A DNA stretch of 64,000 nt from Carallia brachiata. Taxonomy: Eukaryota > Streptophyta > Magnoliopsida > Malpighiales > Rhizophoraceae. Shown here in pieces: positions 45,401 through 58,300 of this stretch. Made by a program: the position numbers and the translations under genes. The stretch lies in assembly GCA_021464245.1 (NCBI GenBank), contig JADCRB010000164.1, forward strand, positions 124,001-188,000, read 5' to 3'. The stretch's first letter is position 1, and every line of letters starts with the position of its first letter. A model generated the notes under the pieces. The model had not been told where the DNA came from, searched no databases, and saw only the letters and a list, made by a program, of their open reading frames with translations.

Positions 45401-48400
45401 AACTAGTCAATGATATTTATTGCTTTTATAACATTTATCTATGTATTCTATATTTTCCTCGTAGTTAATATAATTTTATGATCTCTATGCCAATGTAAAC
45501 GTTTTCTTATAGTTATAAAATAAAACTGAACTTGTATATTTGATATTTCATAATAAATTTATTGTTTAATTGTAAGATATAACTATATATATAGAAATAT
45601 TTTAAACAAAATAACTTTTTGAATCAAATATATAATTACATATTTAATTTTAAGTATTTTTAGTAACATAATATTTTGGTATAAAATTCTAAAATCAAGA
45701 AGACTGTAAAAAAGAGACCTAGGTCCTTGTCACCTGGTTAACAACCGTTGCGTTGACTTGGTCAATGACCTGATTGGATTTTTGTTAAACTAAATCGACC
45801 TATGTCCTAAATCATCAGCTCACTGGTCAAATCGATCGGATCGAGCCAAGTTTAATATCCATAAGAATAGTGTTTCACAAATCAAATTGGACTGACCAAT
45901 CAGACAAATTTAACTATGAATCGATCAGGCCATCAATTCATTTCAATTTTAAAAACCAAATAAAATTTATATCGAGTGCACTATATGGTCAAATTGGTTT
46001 TTACTTTAAAATTCAAAAATAGTAATTTAACCTCAAAAGTTTGTTTAAAGTATGATGGAGTCATAAGTTTTATTTATATTTGCAATTAAATCATAAATGT
46101 CATCTAAAGCTCTAATTTAGTCACAAAATTGAAAAAAAAATAATATACAAAAAAAGTCTTCCTATAGTTTTGATTTGCCTTGAATTTAACCATTGAAAAT
46201 AATGTTTAGTCAAAATAAATTATAAATAATTTCTATTTTTTTAATAATATGATAATATTTTATTTATTATTAAATACTTGTTCTACCAATTCAAATTTTA
46301 GTTGAACATGTTAAACCTTAAATTTCTAACTACTTATAACTGATTCGATTTTTAAAACATTAAGTAAAAATATGATGTGGTCTTTAGAAGGACATTCGAA
46401 TGGTTAAGACTTAATAATTCTATCTCTAAGGTCTTGAGTTTTAATTCTAAAAATAAGGGGTGAGGTTTGTGTAAATAAGGAGGACTACTTTTTTGCATAG
46501 TTAACAACCCAACAAACCTCTCACTAGTCAAAAATACGTTAAGTAGAACTTTCCTGTAGATCTGAAACCTAATCTTTTCAAATGTTCAAAGGCCACGCGG
46601 TTATTGACTAATAAATGATTAATTGATAATCAAATATGAAAATTAATTAGGGAGGAGAATAATAAAATTTGATGTCAAAAGTGAAAACCTGGCGAGCAGT
46701 TTCTTTCCCAGCTTAGGCAGAAAATATGGAACGTATATTTTCAACAAGAATATATTAAAAAAGAAAAAAAAAACTAATGTTTTCCACACACATATTGCGA
46801 TGATACTTTTTTTATATCATCTTCTTGTTGGTACCTCAAATTTAAAACTCATGTTTTAGGAGAATGTTTTATGGAGTGAGAGTTTGAACCTGGTCTCCCC
46901 TTTCTCATGCGTGCACGAACACAAATTCACAATTATCCCTGTGAGATATCATATCACTTATGTTTTTTTATTTTATTAAAAAAAATTCAGTAAATATAAT
47001 ATGCAAGGAGTATTTCCATTTGCTGGTGAAAAATTAATGGAAACTTCCTTAAATAGTTTCGCGGAGTAAACTTGTCGGGGATTCTTTGGTGAACTGGATG
47101 ATTGACTTCAAATATATCGACCCCTTTTCTTCCCCATGATTGCGAGACAGGAGTGTTTTTTTTTCTTTCCCACACTATGAAAGTTGTCCAAATTTTTTGT
47201 TTAGCAAATCTACTCTAAGCAACCGTAAGTTGTTAGTGTTAATATTATTTCTAAAAACCTAAGCTCGAATTATGTCTCGAGAACAAAGTTAAAATTTGGT
47301 TTGCGCCAAAGATTTGATTATGGTTACCCTGTTTGGTTTTGTTGTTGATAATTATTGTTAGTGTTGTTGCTGATTGTTAATTGTTGTTACTGATTGTTAA
47401 TTGTTGGTACTGATTACTGTTACTGATAAATAAAATAAAATAGAGTGTTTAGTTAAATTAACATCAGTTGATTACTATTAAAATAATAAAATGACTATTT
47501 TATATATTTTATTTCTATTTTATTATGATAGATAATCGTTTTAACTTTACTTAACATAAACTAATCTTGTAACGTATTTATAAATAAAAATTTGAATGAG
47601 TTGAAGAACAACTACAATTATAATAAATGTATAAAAATTTTGTTTAAAAAATATTATTTTTATTACTAATTACTGTTTTTTAAATAAATAATATTACTTT
47701 TACATATTTATATTAGTATTTACACAATATTAAGAGAAAAAAAATAGATGAATAACGTTCATGTCAAAGGCATTTTTTAAAATTCTTTTTAAAGTAAAAA
47801 ATACTAATTTTTTTATTCAAAAAATATTATATTTTATGGTGGACCGTCCGTATGCATAAGTACGCTTTTTTACTTTTTTTCCCATCGGTTTTTCCCTTTG
47901 ACACAGGTATTACACTGGTTTTTACCACAAGTACGCTTCTTTACTTTTTTTCACTTTTTTCCCATAGTTGTTTCCCGTTAGCACAAGACTCCTAAAAAGA
48001 TGGAAGCTTATACAGCTGCACATCTATTGACATTCTCTCTCGCCACCAACTTCTATTGGTCAATAGTTATTTCTTAAGTTTATAAAAGATTTAAGTTACA
48101 AGCTCCAGAAAAAATAAAATACAAAATTGACCCATTGTTTTTTTTTTTTTTTTTTGTAATTAGATGCTTGATTTTTACACCAAACACAAAAATTTTTTTC
48201 ATCCATTTTTTTTCTGTTGCAAACATTTTAGTCTAGTTATCATGAAAGAACAGTCGATTATAATAATTAACTTGCATCTCACTTTTCCTCTATTTTTTCT
48301 TTTTTGTCTCTCCCTTTTTAGTTTGCTTCCAAAAAATTTTGTAACGCAACATGGCGGACCCTACTAAAAGGCTGCAAGGACGCTCCATGTTCCACAACGA

Positions 48401-48727
48401 CTCTTGAGTTCAATATTTCTTTTTTTCTTCCCCTTGAATCAAAATTCTATGGAACAATATTCAAGTTCAACAGTGAAAAATGCAACCAGTAAACATCACT
48501 AATTTCAGGGCCATGATATTGCACCATAACTTCTATTTGTAAGTACCAAATTATCATTCTCGAAACAAAATTGCAGGGGAGGCACGTGTGCAGCTGGACC
48601 GAGAGGCTGACTGTTAGCTTTCCTCCCTAAAAGCTGTCCAAAATTTTCTCACATCGTAAACACCGTAGCAACTTTTGGATAAACCTGACGCCAGGCTTTG
48701 TGCTGTGACTCTCTTTGCTCTAAAACT
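42498..48727. other. Long intergenic region, no supported gene
   Basis: 42.5-42.72 kb is probably the 5' leader and promoter of the PLATZ gene, including a TA-rich repeat (42,637-42,665). The rest is A/T-rich. A 48-bp direct tandem repeat lies at about 45,052-45,147. A possible decayed LTR fragment lies at 43.64-44.1 kb. A SINE-like stretch lies at about 46,381-46,490. An imperfect duplication of about 100 bases (AAGTACGCTT...TTTTTCCCAT) lies at 47.85-47.99 kb. The 3' UTR of the POD1-like gene probably lies in the last few hundred bases. Confidence 0.45.
45052..45147. repeat. 48-bp tandem repeat, two copies
   Basis: ATATCTAGTATTTTATACATCATTCATCATAAAATCAAAAGT-type units repeat with a spacing of 48 and one base difference. 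Too short to be a gene; likely a slippage product. Confidence 0.85.
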
Positions 48728-50446
48728 CTAATCAGAGTGAAGATGGTGTTTCCTCTTTCGGCAACGATCAACATACCATGCGGCATGCTTCTGCAGGCCC
48801 ATACCTATCATCACCTTCAGACTTGTGAGCATAACATAGGTCATGGCAAACAAGAGCAGGATCCAAAAGACCCTCCATATGAGGGGATTATAGGGAAGGT
48901 GAGCAGCATACACAGGGGTCAGCACTCGGATAACCTGAAATCCACGAGATCATTTACTTCATGCCCAAATAGTCTGCAACTTCGAACTAACAAATCAAAT
49001 TTGCACAATCGGCAACATTATTATGCCAAATGTATAGCTTGAACATCGGAAGCAAGAATTCCATGCCTTAATACAAACAATCGCAAGAAAGGAAAAAATA
49101 GATCTGATTAGAGACAGTCTGTTTATTAAGAAGCAAATAAAACAGCTTCGTTAAACATTTTATATTTCTCTAAATTACAGGCATAAGGCGTGTGAAGAAT
49201 TATTAGTGTTTGCCTGAGGTTGGCCCTTATCATATTTATGAGCTTCAGATTGGCAGTCATTCAGAACAGCAGTGATGACAAGTTCTTACCACACAAGCTG
49301 GAGCGAGAGGGACAAAAGTGAGATTTTTCCTCTTGTCCTCACCACGAGTATTCAAGGTCTGTCCAAAAAATAAAAAGGCATAGAACTACATCAAGAACAA
49401 ATATTTAAAACCAACACGAAATGATAAAGTTAAAGGATCCCACTATGATCAGAATATCCACAGGAAAGCTCAAGTAACATACTTGGAAAAAAAGATTTAG
49501 GGAAGGGGGCTAGGGGATTCATTAGTTTTGCAATGGTTATAAGAGTAAGCATTCACCTGGTTGCAGAGGTCTTCAAGAAATTCAGAATATGCAATGGGCT
49601 TTATGTCATTGAATTTTGCAAGGAATGAATGCTTTATTATATCAATTAACACTTCGCAGAGGAAAACCATAAGAGCATTCTGCAGATTCCAAGTAAGATA
49701 TATAAGCAATCCAAATGAGCAGAAAAGGAAGCTCTTAAAAAATTCTTCCTTGTAAAACATTGCACAGCTTTCATGTTGACTTACAAATAGAAAACTTTCA
49801 AACCAAGGACCCTCAGCCTCCAGTATATTTTGAGCTAAAACGAACAAGAGAAATGCTGTAATGTGGAATCTCTCAACCGAATCTGGTGTGAGCAACAGAA
49901 TAACAAGTTACATCAGATGAAATAAACTACCCAATAGAGACTTGTGTATTAGAAAGGTCTAGACGACTACTTGGTATATTAGATAGATCTAAACTGCACA
50001 AACTGGTATGTCAAATATTAGATGGGTCTAGACCACTATCCAAGGTCAAGGTAAACACTAATCGCCAATCTCAGTTCAAGTCAATACATTCCGTTTGAAT
50101 CAACTAAGGCATCATCGAGAATTAGTAGTGACTACACCTAACAAACAAGCACACATGACAAGAAACTGTTTTTGCCCGTCTTTGAAAAAGTGTCATTGGA
50201 TAAGTACACAGAAAACATACCGGAATACACCAGACTGTGAATGTTATCTTTGCTGAAGCGTTTAAAAACATTGCTTTTTATCTCAGCAAAGTTATTGGAC
50301 ACCAGCAAAGCCAGCAATGCATTATTATGAGCAACAATACAAGTTGATAAAGTAATCGCCTGAGCTAACAAAATGAAAGAATGAAAAAGTAAAAAATAGT
50401 CAAGGAACCAAATGGCAATATAATGATGACATTGATAAATGGATAA

Positions 50447-50477
<31 letters not shown>

Positions 50478-53400
50478 GGGAAAAAGGATATTTGAAAAAG
50501 CTGTAGCTAAAGCCTGGTCAGAGATGAATCTCCAAATCCAGAATGTCGTGTTTTCTGGTGAACAACTTGCAAGACCTTCTGCAGAATTAAAGAGAGTCTG
50601 CAATACATCTCCACCAAAACTTTGGCACAGTTTGTCAAATATCTGTAAAAAACTGTAGACAAGTTAGTTTCCAAAAATCCCCAAGGCTGATAGAACTGAT
50701 TTCAACAATAAATATGGGCAGTGTAAGCTATCCAGCACACAAAATTCAAAAAGACGGTCAATGACAGTTTATGGTGATACTCCATACAAGACAGACTTGA
50801 AGAAGACAGAAAAGAACTTTTTTTTTCCCCAGGAAAGCTTGTATGCCTACTTGAATACATCTTAAATCTGCCATAAAGTAAATAAAGAGGAAAATCGAAA
50901 CAAAAATATAAGACAAATGGAAAAGGAAAAAAAAAAAAAAAGAGACACAGTTTGTCACAGAAAAAAATCTCTCTTAGTTTCCTGTTTGTCACCCGATGCA
51001 GTTTTAGTATCTCAATGAGTGTCTCAGAGTAGTTTGTGGTAATCTGAATCCACTTTTAACAATAAAGCTTTTGAACTTTTCATAGATCTAGCAAGGCGAA
51101 ACATGAAAGCTTTCAAATTATTAAAAAAGCTAGTTTGTCCATGAAACCAAAAGCAACAAGATGACATTGGTAACAGCTATCACAAGCCCCAAAAGAGAAG
51201 CAATCTTGTTCATAATTTTCGATGCTAAAGAATTGGACTTCAGTGGCAAACAAATTTTACAACAACAAACTTTGCGAATTATGTACTCATCTGCTTCAAG
51301 TTAGATATCACTAGGCTTAAAAAGTAAAGAATTTTCAACTAAACTAGTTCCCAGTTTGTTTCTTATTTCTCACCTCCAAAACATTGTAAACCACATAGAG
51401 TTTGATTGTTCCTTGACCACGAATCATGTGATATATTAAGCTGATATCTGAGTTAACAAAATTCAAATAGCAAAAAACAATTGTTAGTAGTCCATGTCAA
51501 GTCACATAACATAAAATAAGTCTGCCTTATATAAGAGTTGGTCATCATAGGCTCAAACATAAAAAGTATATAGCGCCAACATCACACTGTATCCATACCA
51601 TACCTGTTCGCTGTAAAAGAGTCACACCAGAAGCCAACACAATCAAGCAACCAATATCAGAGAGCTCTGCTGAGGAGGGCTTCTTGAACTGCCTGCCAAA
51701 AGAATGGTTAGGTTATTTTGCAATTATTACTGGTCACAACATGTCTGCTGGACACAATAAAGATATACAAGGCACGGAGTGCTGACCGGGAAAAATTTTC
51801 CAAACTCAGGTAAATTGGAAAGGACTTTATTTATGGAATTAAAACGGAATATTAAAAGAAGTGCAACCTGTGTGTATATTATTGAGGTCAAGCAAGGGGA
51901 AAAACACGGAGTTTGTGGGACTTGGTATGATGCTATTGAGATCGATAAATCGACATTCAAAATTTTCCTCACAATTTATTGATTTGTCCCCGTCAGTGGA
52001 GCCATCACCACTTGGCATGTTGTTGCCCGAAAGGGACATGTTTCTTCCAACAAGTCTCCAAATTGATCCAGAGGAAATCAAAAGGGAACCCTTAACCAAA
52101 AGAATTAAGTGCTGATGTGGCACGCCATGCCAAAGTTAACATAATTCAATCGTGTTAAGCCTAAGATTTCCTAACTGATTTGATAGTACCAAAGCATTCC
52201 GACTTCACTATATGTATTTGAGTAGTATTAGAGTCGATGGACTCACAAGGATTCAATGTCATCAATGCAGTGAAAATGGAGTACTTCAAGCTTTATGTGC
52301 TCAACCACACAATTGAAGTAATAATTTTGGAATGTTAGAAATCTTAATTTGGTATTTAGGTGGGAGTTGGGCAACCATAATACTGGAGAAACAATGGCTT
52401 TGAAATCTGAAGTGGTTGGTCAGCTTAACTAAGTCAGACAAATGTGTCACCGCCAAAATTTGAAGACCTGATATGTTCCAGACTCAGAGGAGCCTAATTC
52501 AAAGTTAGCCCAATTCATGTCTGCCAAAAGTTGAAGCTTTCATATGATCTGGACAAAGTGATCCCTTCATCACCTCACTATTACGAAGTCCTTTCAAACA
52601 AATCTGACCTGTGGCCATGCCTTTCATAAACATTTCTTAAAAACATCATCTACGGAAACTTAAACCTAGTTTAAATTGGTATTTTATACCACTTAAAGGC
52701 AAGATAGACAATTAAGTTGTATCAAACATGTAAGCATTATAGAGGACATCAAATCATTTTACAGTTCTAAGTATATTCTGCATATGTAAAATATATGAAC
52801 ACAGGTGAGCTACATGCATTTAGTGGTGACAATACAAAGTTATAAAAAAGTAGTTAATTTAAAACCCACTCTAAATTAACCCACTCTACCAACTGCATGC
52901 TTGTGTATAAGTGTATCTCTAATACGTACATATGGACATCTAAGTGAATTAAAATATAAAGTATAACAAACCTTGTATTAACCAGCCTCCAGATGGTGAT
53001 TAGCATCCTTGTTGGCATGATAGTTAACAATGATAGGAACGAATCAAAGCACACAAAGAAACCCACATCAATCAGCTGTCACAACATGACACGTTAGATC
53101 AAAATCAGAGGAGAGAAAAGAAATCCAGCAAATTGAATTGAGCAAGAGTCAAATCATTACACTAGCTTATTGTTAAATGTCACACAAGGGAAACCAATAT
53201 TACCAGTTCACATCTCCATGGCAAGCGGAATATTGTATCATAAACTCTCTCCCTTTCTCTCTCACTGCCAATTGTTGTTGTGCTCCTTAACGAATTGCCC
53301 CTATGCATTTCATCCACAAGGTACTTAACTGGTGACTTCTCAACTGAAAAGAGATCTGACAGCAAATGCAGCACCAGAATCAGAATGCAAGAAGACAAGA

Positions 53401-55356
53401 CATAGAAATACCTTATCAGCAAAAAACAATCCAGAACCAACAATAAATTTATTTTATAACTCCATCTACTCCACTTAGTTGAGTTACTCTTTTCATGTTG
53501 TACAACAAACTGCAGGATCTTTCTCAATTATTTTTCTATTTTGACTTCATCTAAGACCACAGGGAAAATGTCTTGGACTAAAAAACTTGCAAATGCACTA
53601 GCTTCAGCAGTAAGTAGTATGACTCTGCAAAAGTGACAAAAGCATAACATTGCAAAATCTGTCTCCAAGAAGCCTATTTCAGGTAGCTAAAATTTGAAGA
53701 ACCAAAAAAAAGCTAGTTCTGAGAAACCAAAGAGTCAATTAATCTGCATATGTTATTCGTGCACAAAAGCTCTGAAAGTGCAAGGTGCAATCTTTATGTT
53801 TTAGTTTAAAGATAAAGACTTAAAAAAGAACTGAATAAATAAAAACTCACATAAGGAACAAAATCAATACCTTTTCTCATATTTCTCAAAATGTCATCAA
53901 TGGGTCTCCCTCATTAACATAAATTCCTAATCACCATATGGTGATCTCTCACCAACAAAATTCTACTTCACTAAACAAAACAAGAAAGGGATTTACAAAT
54001 TTGGACAGATTCCAAATTTTTAAGACCAGAACGAGAATCAGAAAAGAGAGACAAGAAATAAACAAGGAGGTTGCAAAAATGTGCCCTGAACAAGAGTAGA
54101 CACCTCTGCCTTTTTTCAATGTCTTTCTACTCCATTTAGCTAATCAACTATAACATGCAAAAGCACTAAAGTCCTAAAAACTGCCTCTCAAAAGAAAAAA
54201 AATAACTACATAACAGGGAGGGGCCTCATATCCATTGTTGTCCTCCAATGCCTCATTATTGTTTTCTGCAATACCTGGCTTAGGAATGTAGAATCTCTAA
54301 AATCTTATCATTCCATCTCTTTCCTACTTCAAATGCAAACTTCCCAAAAAAACTAAAACAATCCCAATCTTCTAACATTAACGTTTCACGTCATCAAACT
54401 AATAATTCTCTAATAAGCATGATATATTAACCGCATATTGTGAAACTTGAAAGTACTAAGAAGGATCACATCGCACCCAAGTAAACCGAAAATACGAGAA
54501 TAGTCCAAAAACTGATTGAGAAAGCTAAAGTGCCAACAATTCCAATAATCATGAAACATAATCATTTCGAACATTAGCAGTATATTATTACCCGAATAAT
54601 CTCATGCAATTTGAACAATCAGCAAAAAAAAAAAAAATACAAAAATAGAATTGTAAAATCAAATTTATTCTCTGAATGCAGTACAATAGGAAGGTGTAAT
54701 AGACCTTTGTTTCACTTACAATGAGGATCCTCCGCCATTAGCCGCTTCCAGTCCAGGGACTCCACCGTCTCCAATTTCGTAGCAACACTCCCGTTCGACT
54801 CATTCTTCCGCTGCTTATCCGCCGAACTCACCTCCGTTCCCCTCTCCTCCGCCGGACTCTCCTCCACCCTCGAAGACGCCACCGTCTCCTCTCCTCCTCC
54901 TCCTCCACCGCCACCACCAATCACATTCCTCTGCCTCAAACTACTATTACTATTATACACGCTCTGACACTCGGCCACCTCCTCCACCACTGTACACGCC
55001 ACGCTCACTCCTCCGCCAGAACCGCCTCTGCTCTCCAAAAACGCAACAACGCTACCGTTTGCCGTGATCCGGCTTTCCGAGGCCGGCGAGCCGTCGAGAG
55101 CGGAGCCGGAAGCGGAATCGGCTTCGGCAATCGGATCTTCCGCGACGGTGGTGATGATGCTGGAGTTGGAAAGAGAATCGGGAAGATTCTTCTTTTTCTT
55201 CTGCTTCTTCTTCTTCTTCTTGGTGCCGCGATTCTGCTTATCGTTTGATCGCCGGAGGAGAAAAGCGCCGTCGTCGAACGACCCGTTGCTGCTGCTGCTG
55301 CTGCTTCCGCTTAGAATCTCGAAGGACAGCTTTCGGCCGGAGGATCTCAGCGCCAT
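48728..55356 (-). CDS. POD1: POD1/TAPT1-family membrane protein (POLLEN DEFECTIVE IN GUIDANCE 1-like)
   Basis: Eleven exons on the minus strand: 55,356-54,720, 53,355-53,204, 53,075-52,972, 51,692-51,604, 51,447-51,374, 50,642-50,492, 50,388-50,221, 49,882-49,785, 49,679-49,557, 49,358-49,290 and 48,934-48,728. They join in frame to 623 residues. Exon 1 encodes a disordered Ser-, Lys- and Gly-run-rich N-terminus (MALRSSGRKLSFEILSG). The rest is the TAPT1 domain with several membrane spans (FFVCFDSFLSLLTIMP, YHMIRGQGTIKLYVVYNVLE, LLAQAITLSTCIVAHNNALL, HSFLAKFNDIKPIAYSEF, FVPLAPACVV, MLTSLKVMIGMGL). In Arabidopsis POD1 is an ER-lumen/membrane protein interacting with calreticulin and needed for pollen-tube guidance and embryo patterning. 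Intron 6 is a U12-type AT-AC intron; all others are GT-AG. No disruption. Confidence 0.93.
50389..50491 (-). other. U12-type AT-AC intron in the POD1-like gene
   Basis: On the minus strand the intron starts ATATCCTTTTT and ends AC at 50,389. The perfect U12 branch-site TTCCTTGAC lies at 50,407-50,399, about 11 bases before the 3' end. Removing it joins SIFHSFILLAQ in frame, matching the family; no GT-AG pair does so. Length is 103 bases, including an (ATT)n microsatellite at 50,446-50,476. Confidence 0.93.
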
Positions 55357-58300
55357 GAGAGAGCGATGAAGAGAGAGATCCAGAAATTGTCTCCGAGTGA
55401 TTTGTTTTTCTTTTTTGAAAGGATGCTGTATTATGTGTTACGAAATAATTAATTTTAATGTGCATTTATATTCAAGAAATAGATTTTGTTTTTAGCTGAA
55501 TTTTGGTCAAAAAGAAGAGGAAAATAATTGCTTTTGTCAAAATAAATTCGGTGGGATAGATTTACCCTTTTGATTTGTTCGAATTTCAATTAAAGATTTA
55601 TAATTTAGATAACAGCAACAATATATCAATAAAATAAAAATAAAAAATTTAAATTTTTAATCTCTTTATTTATCTTTATCTTCAAATTAATTGGTTTAAA
55701 AAAAATTGGAGCATGAAAAACAATAATAATAATATATTAATCTTATTAAGCTTATGAGAATAACTTCTCCTGCAACAGCTTCTCTTTCAATTCTTGCGAA
55801 TTTTTAGCTCATTTTCTATTTACTTACAACAACTAATTATTAGTACTGTATATTTTAACATACTTTTTGACCGAAAAGGCTATTATTGTGTATATTTAGC
55901 TTAAATTATTTTCACAAAATAATTATTTTCTTTCTTGTGATTTTTGCAAAAGAAAATTTTTTACAATACCTGGTAATCGTTTGATTTTCAACTTGTTTTT
56001 AAGAAAAATTTGTTAAAAAAAAGCATTCCATCTTATAAAATTCTCCATAAATATGATAAACACGCGCGGCCATAGTTATTAAACCCGGCCCAATCCGACT
56101 GGTCAGATCAGTGACTCGGTGACCTGGGCCGGTTCGCGTAAACAGTAATCGGGTCATTTGAATAATAAAAAATTATTTTTTTTCACTTTTTACTGTACAA
56201 ACAGTAAAAATAATATTTTTTTAATGATGAACAGTAGTCAAACAGTAAAAAATTATAATTTTCACGTCGTGAAACAGTAAAACAGTAAAAATAATTTTTT
56301 TTAATAATAAACAGTGTTCAAACAGTAAAAATAAATTTTTTTTCATTTTTACTACTTGAACAATAATATTTGTATAATATTTACACACTAAAATTTATTT
56401 TTTTTAACTTTTTACTGTGTGAATGATAAAAATAATATTTTCATAATACTAAACAGTATTGCACAATATTTTTTTTGTATAATTTAATAATTTTTTACCT
56501 TTTATAATCTATTTTTCTGTATGTAATAATTTAACATTATTCATATATCAAATAATATGTTACAATTGACCTTAAAAAATAATGTTTTAAAAATTTTTAT
56601 CAAAATTTTGATTAGTATAAACTAATTTTTAATTTCTGAAAATATAATTATTGTGTTAAATTATACAAAAAATTTATATATATTATTTAATATATTCATT
56701 TTCTTAAAAATTAATAACTCATTGGTTGAACCAATGACCCACTGATCTAGTCGCCTGACCGAATCATTGTCCGAGTCGATTTTAATAACTATGCGTACGG
56801 CCCGAATCTAATACTATTAATTAATTATTGTTGTGTATTTTAATCGACAGTATTACAATAAAAGTTATATATTTGATAAACTCTCAAATTTCTTTGCTGC
56901 AACCAATGTTACTGAGATAACATAATAATGTTGAATATTTTAAAAATTATATTATAAAATATCTTAAAATATATAATTATATTAAAAATTATTAATTTTT
57001 TAACAACGTCAAATTAAAAAAAATAAATTAATAATTATTTTCATAATTACATATTTTAAAATATTTTATCATACAATTTTAAAAAGTTTAACATTACCCG
57101 AGATAATAATACTCTTGAACTTCATTTCGTCGCAATCTTTTCAGTTCTCCTCCTAATATTATAAAGTAAATGCACGGTACAACTGCAAATTTTGATGAGG
57201 AAAATCCCAGCCGGCGCAGCTCCTCTAGCCCTCACAATGTAACTATTTGTTGCTGTGGTTGTTTTCATGGTCAAAGCTGGTATCTTTTCTGTTTTCTCGC
57301 CAGGTATACTCTTGAGGAAGAAAGACAACGGAATGACCAGAATCTAGGGTATTTCAAAAACTGCTAAATTTGCTAAAAACAAACCAACCTGCTTTGTACG
57401 TATCTACATCTACTAAAATTGTAAAAAAAAAAAAAAAATCGTGTCTTAATATTTCAAATCCATCAGGAACGGATTGATGACAATTTTAAAATTATAAAAA
57501 TTGCAGATGACTGATCCGATCAAGCCCCCGTGATGCTCCTTGCTGCCACAATAGTTGGCTTCTTTGCTGCCAGACTTGTCCGGCAGAAACTTCAATTCGT
57601 GTTGTGCTCCTTGTTAAAATTTGTAAGTCCCCATTTTTATCTTGCTGTTTGTATGTTGGAGTCAAATTTTTGGGATTTTTTTAACGCACCTTACAGAGGA
57701 CTGCAGAGGATGTTGCGAGATTTTCTAACTTAGTGGCACTATCCAAAATTATTAGAATGTTTTTTAACACACCTTACAAAGGACTTAATCTAATCAATTC
57801 AACTTACATTAACTTGCACCCGCTAAAATCACAAAGATTTGGATTAGTTGAGACTTTAAAATTTTAGCGGATTGGATGCAGATTAAAATATCAATTTGCC
57901 TAATCTAATCTAATATGCCTGTATGTATATATGATGTATGTATATATAATGTATGTATGTGTGTTTGTGTGTGCGCGCGCCACAAAGAGAGTGCTTTTGT
58001 ACATGTGCAGCCTGTATTTTTAGGATGTTTTTGGGCTAAACGTCTCCATTTTGCTTCTGAGGTCGAGTTTTGTCGCTTTGATAGCTTCTAATGTACATCT
58101 GCTTCTTGAATATTAATGAAGTCAAAAGGAAAAAAAAAATGTCCGACTACACGAGATTCTCAAATTATAGGATTTAGAAAAATATCTCATTTTTATCTTT
58201 TTATTGGCAAATCCAAAGTTTTGAATGTCTGTGGTAGTAAATATATATTGAAATATTTATAAATTTGATAATTGATGATATAAAAATAGGCCTTTCTTAC

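Noticed and set aside
45330..45960. Possible further hAT-like element resembling the one at 56 kb
   Set aside because: Weak inverted similarity between the ends, with no clear terminal repeats or target duplication.
50400..50603. Read-through of exon 6 into a polytyrosine run
   Set aside because: The U12 AT-AC intron explains the sequence and restores the family motif.
51727..52123. Overlapping open frames on both strands in the third POD1-like intron
   Set aside because: They lie between exons 3 and 4, show no family motif, and the exons on either side join in frame without them.
57122..57733. Several short open frames upstream of the TMK-like gene
   Set aside because: They overlap on both strands, lack recognisable motifs, and have no conserved exon structure.
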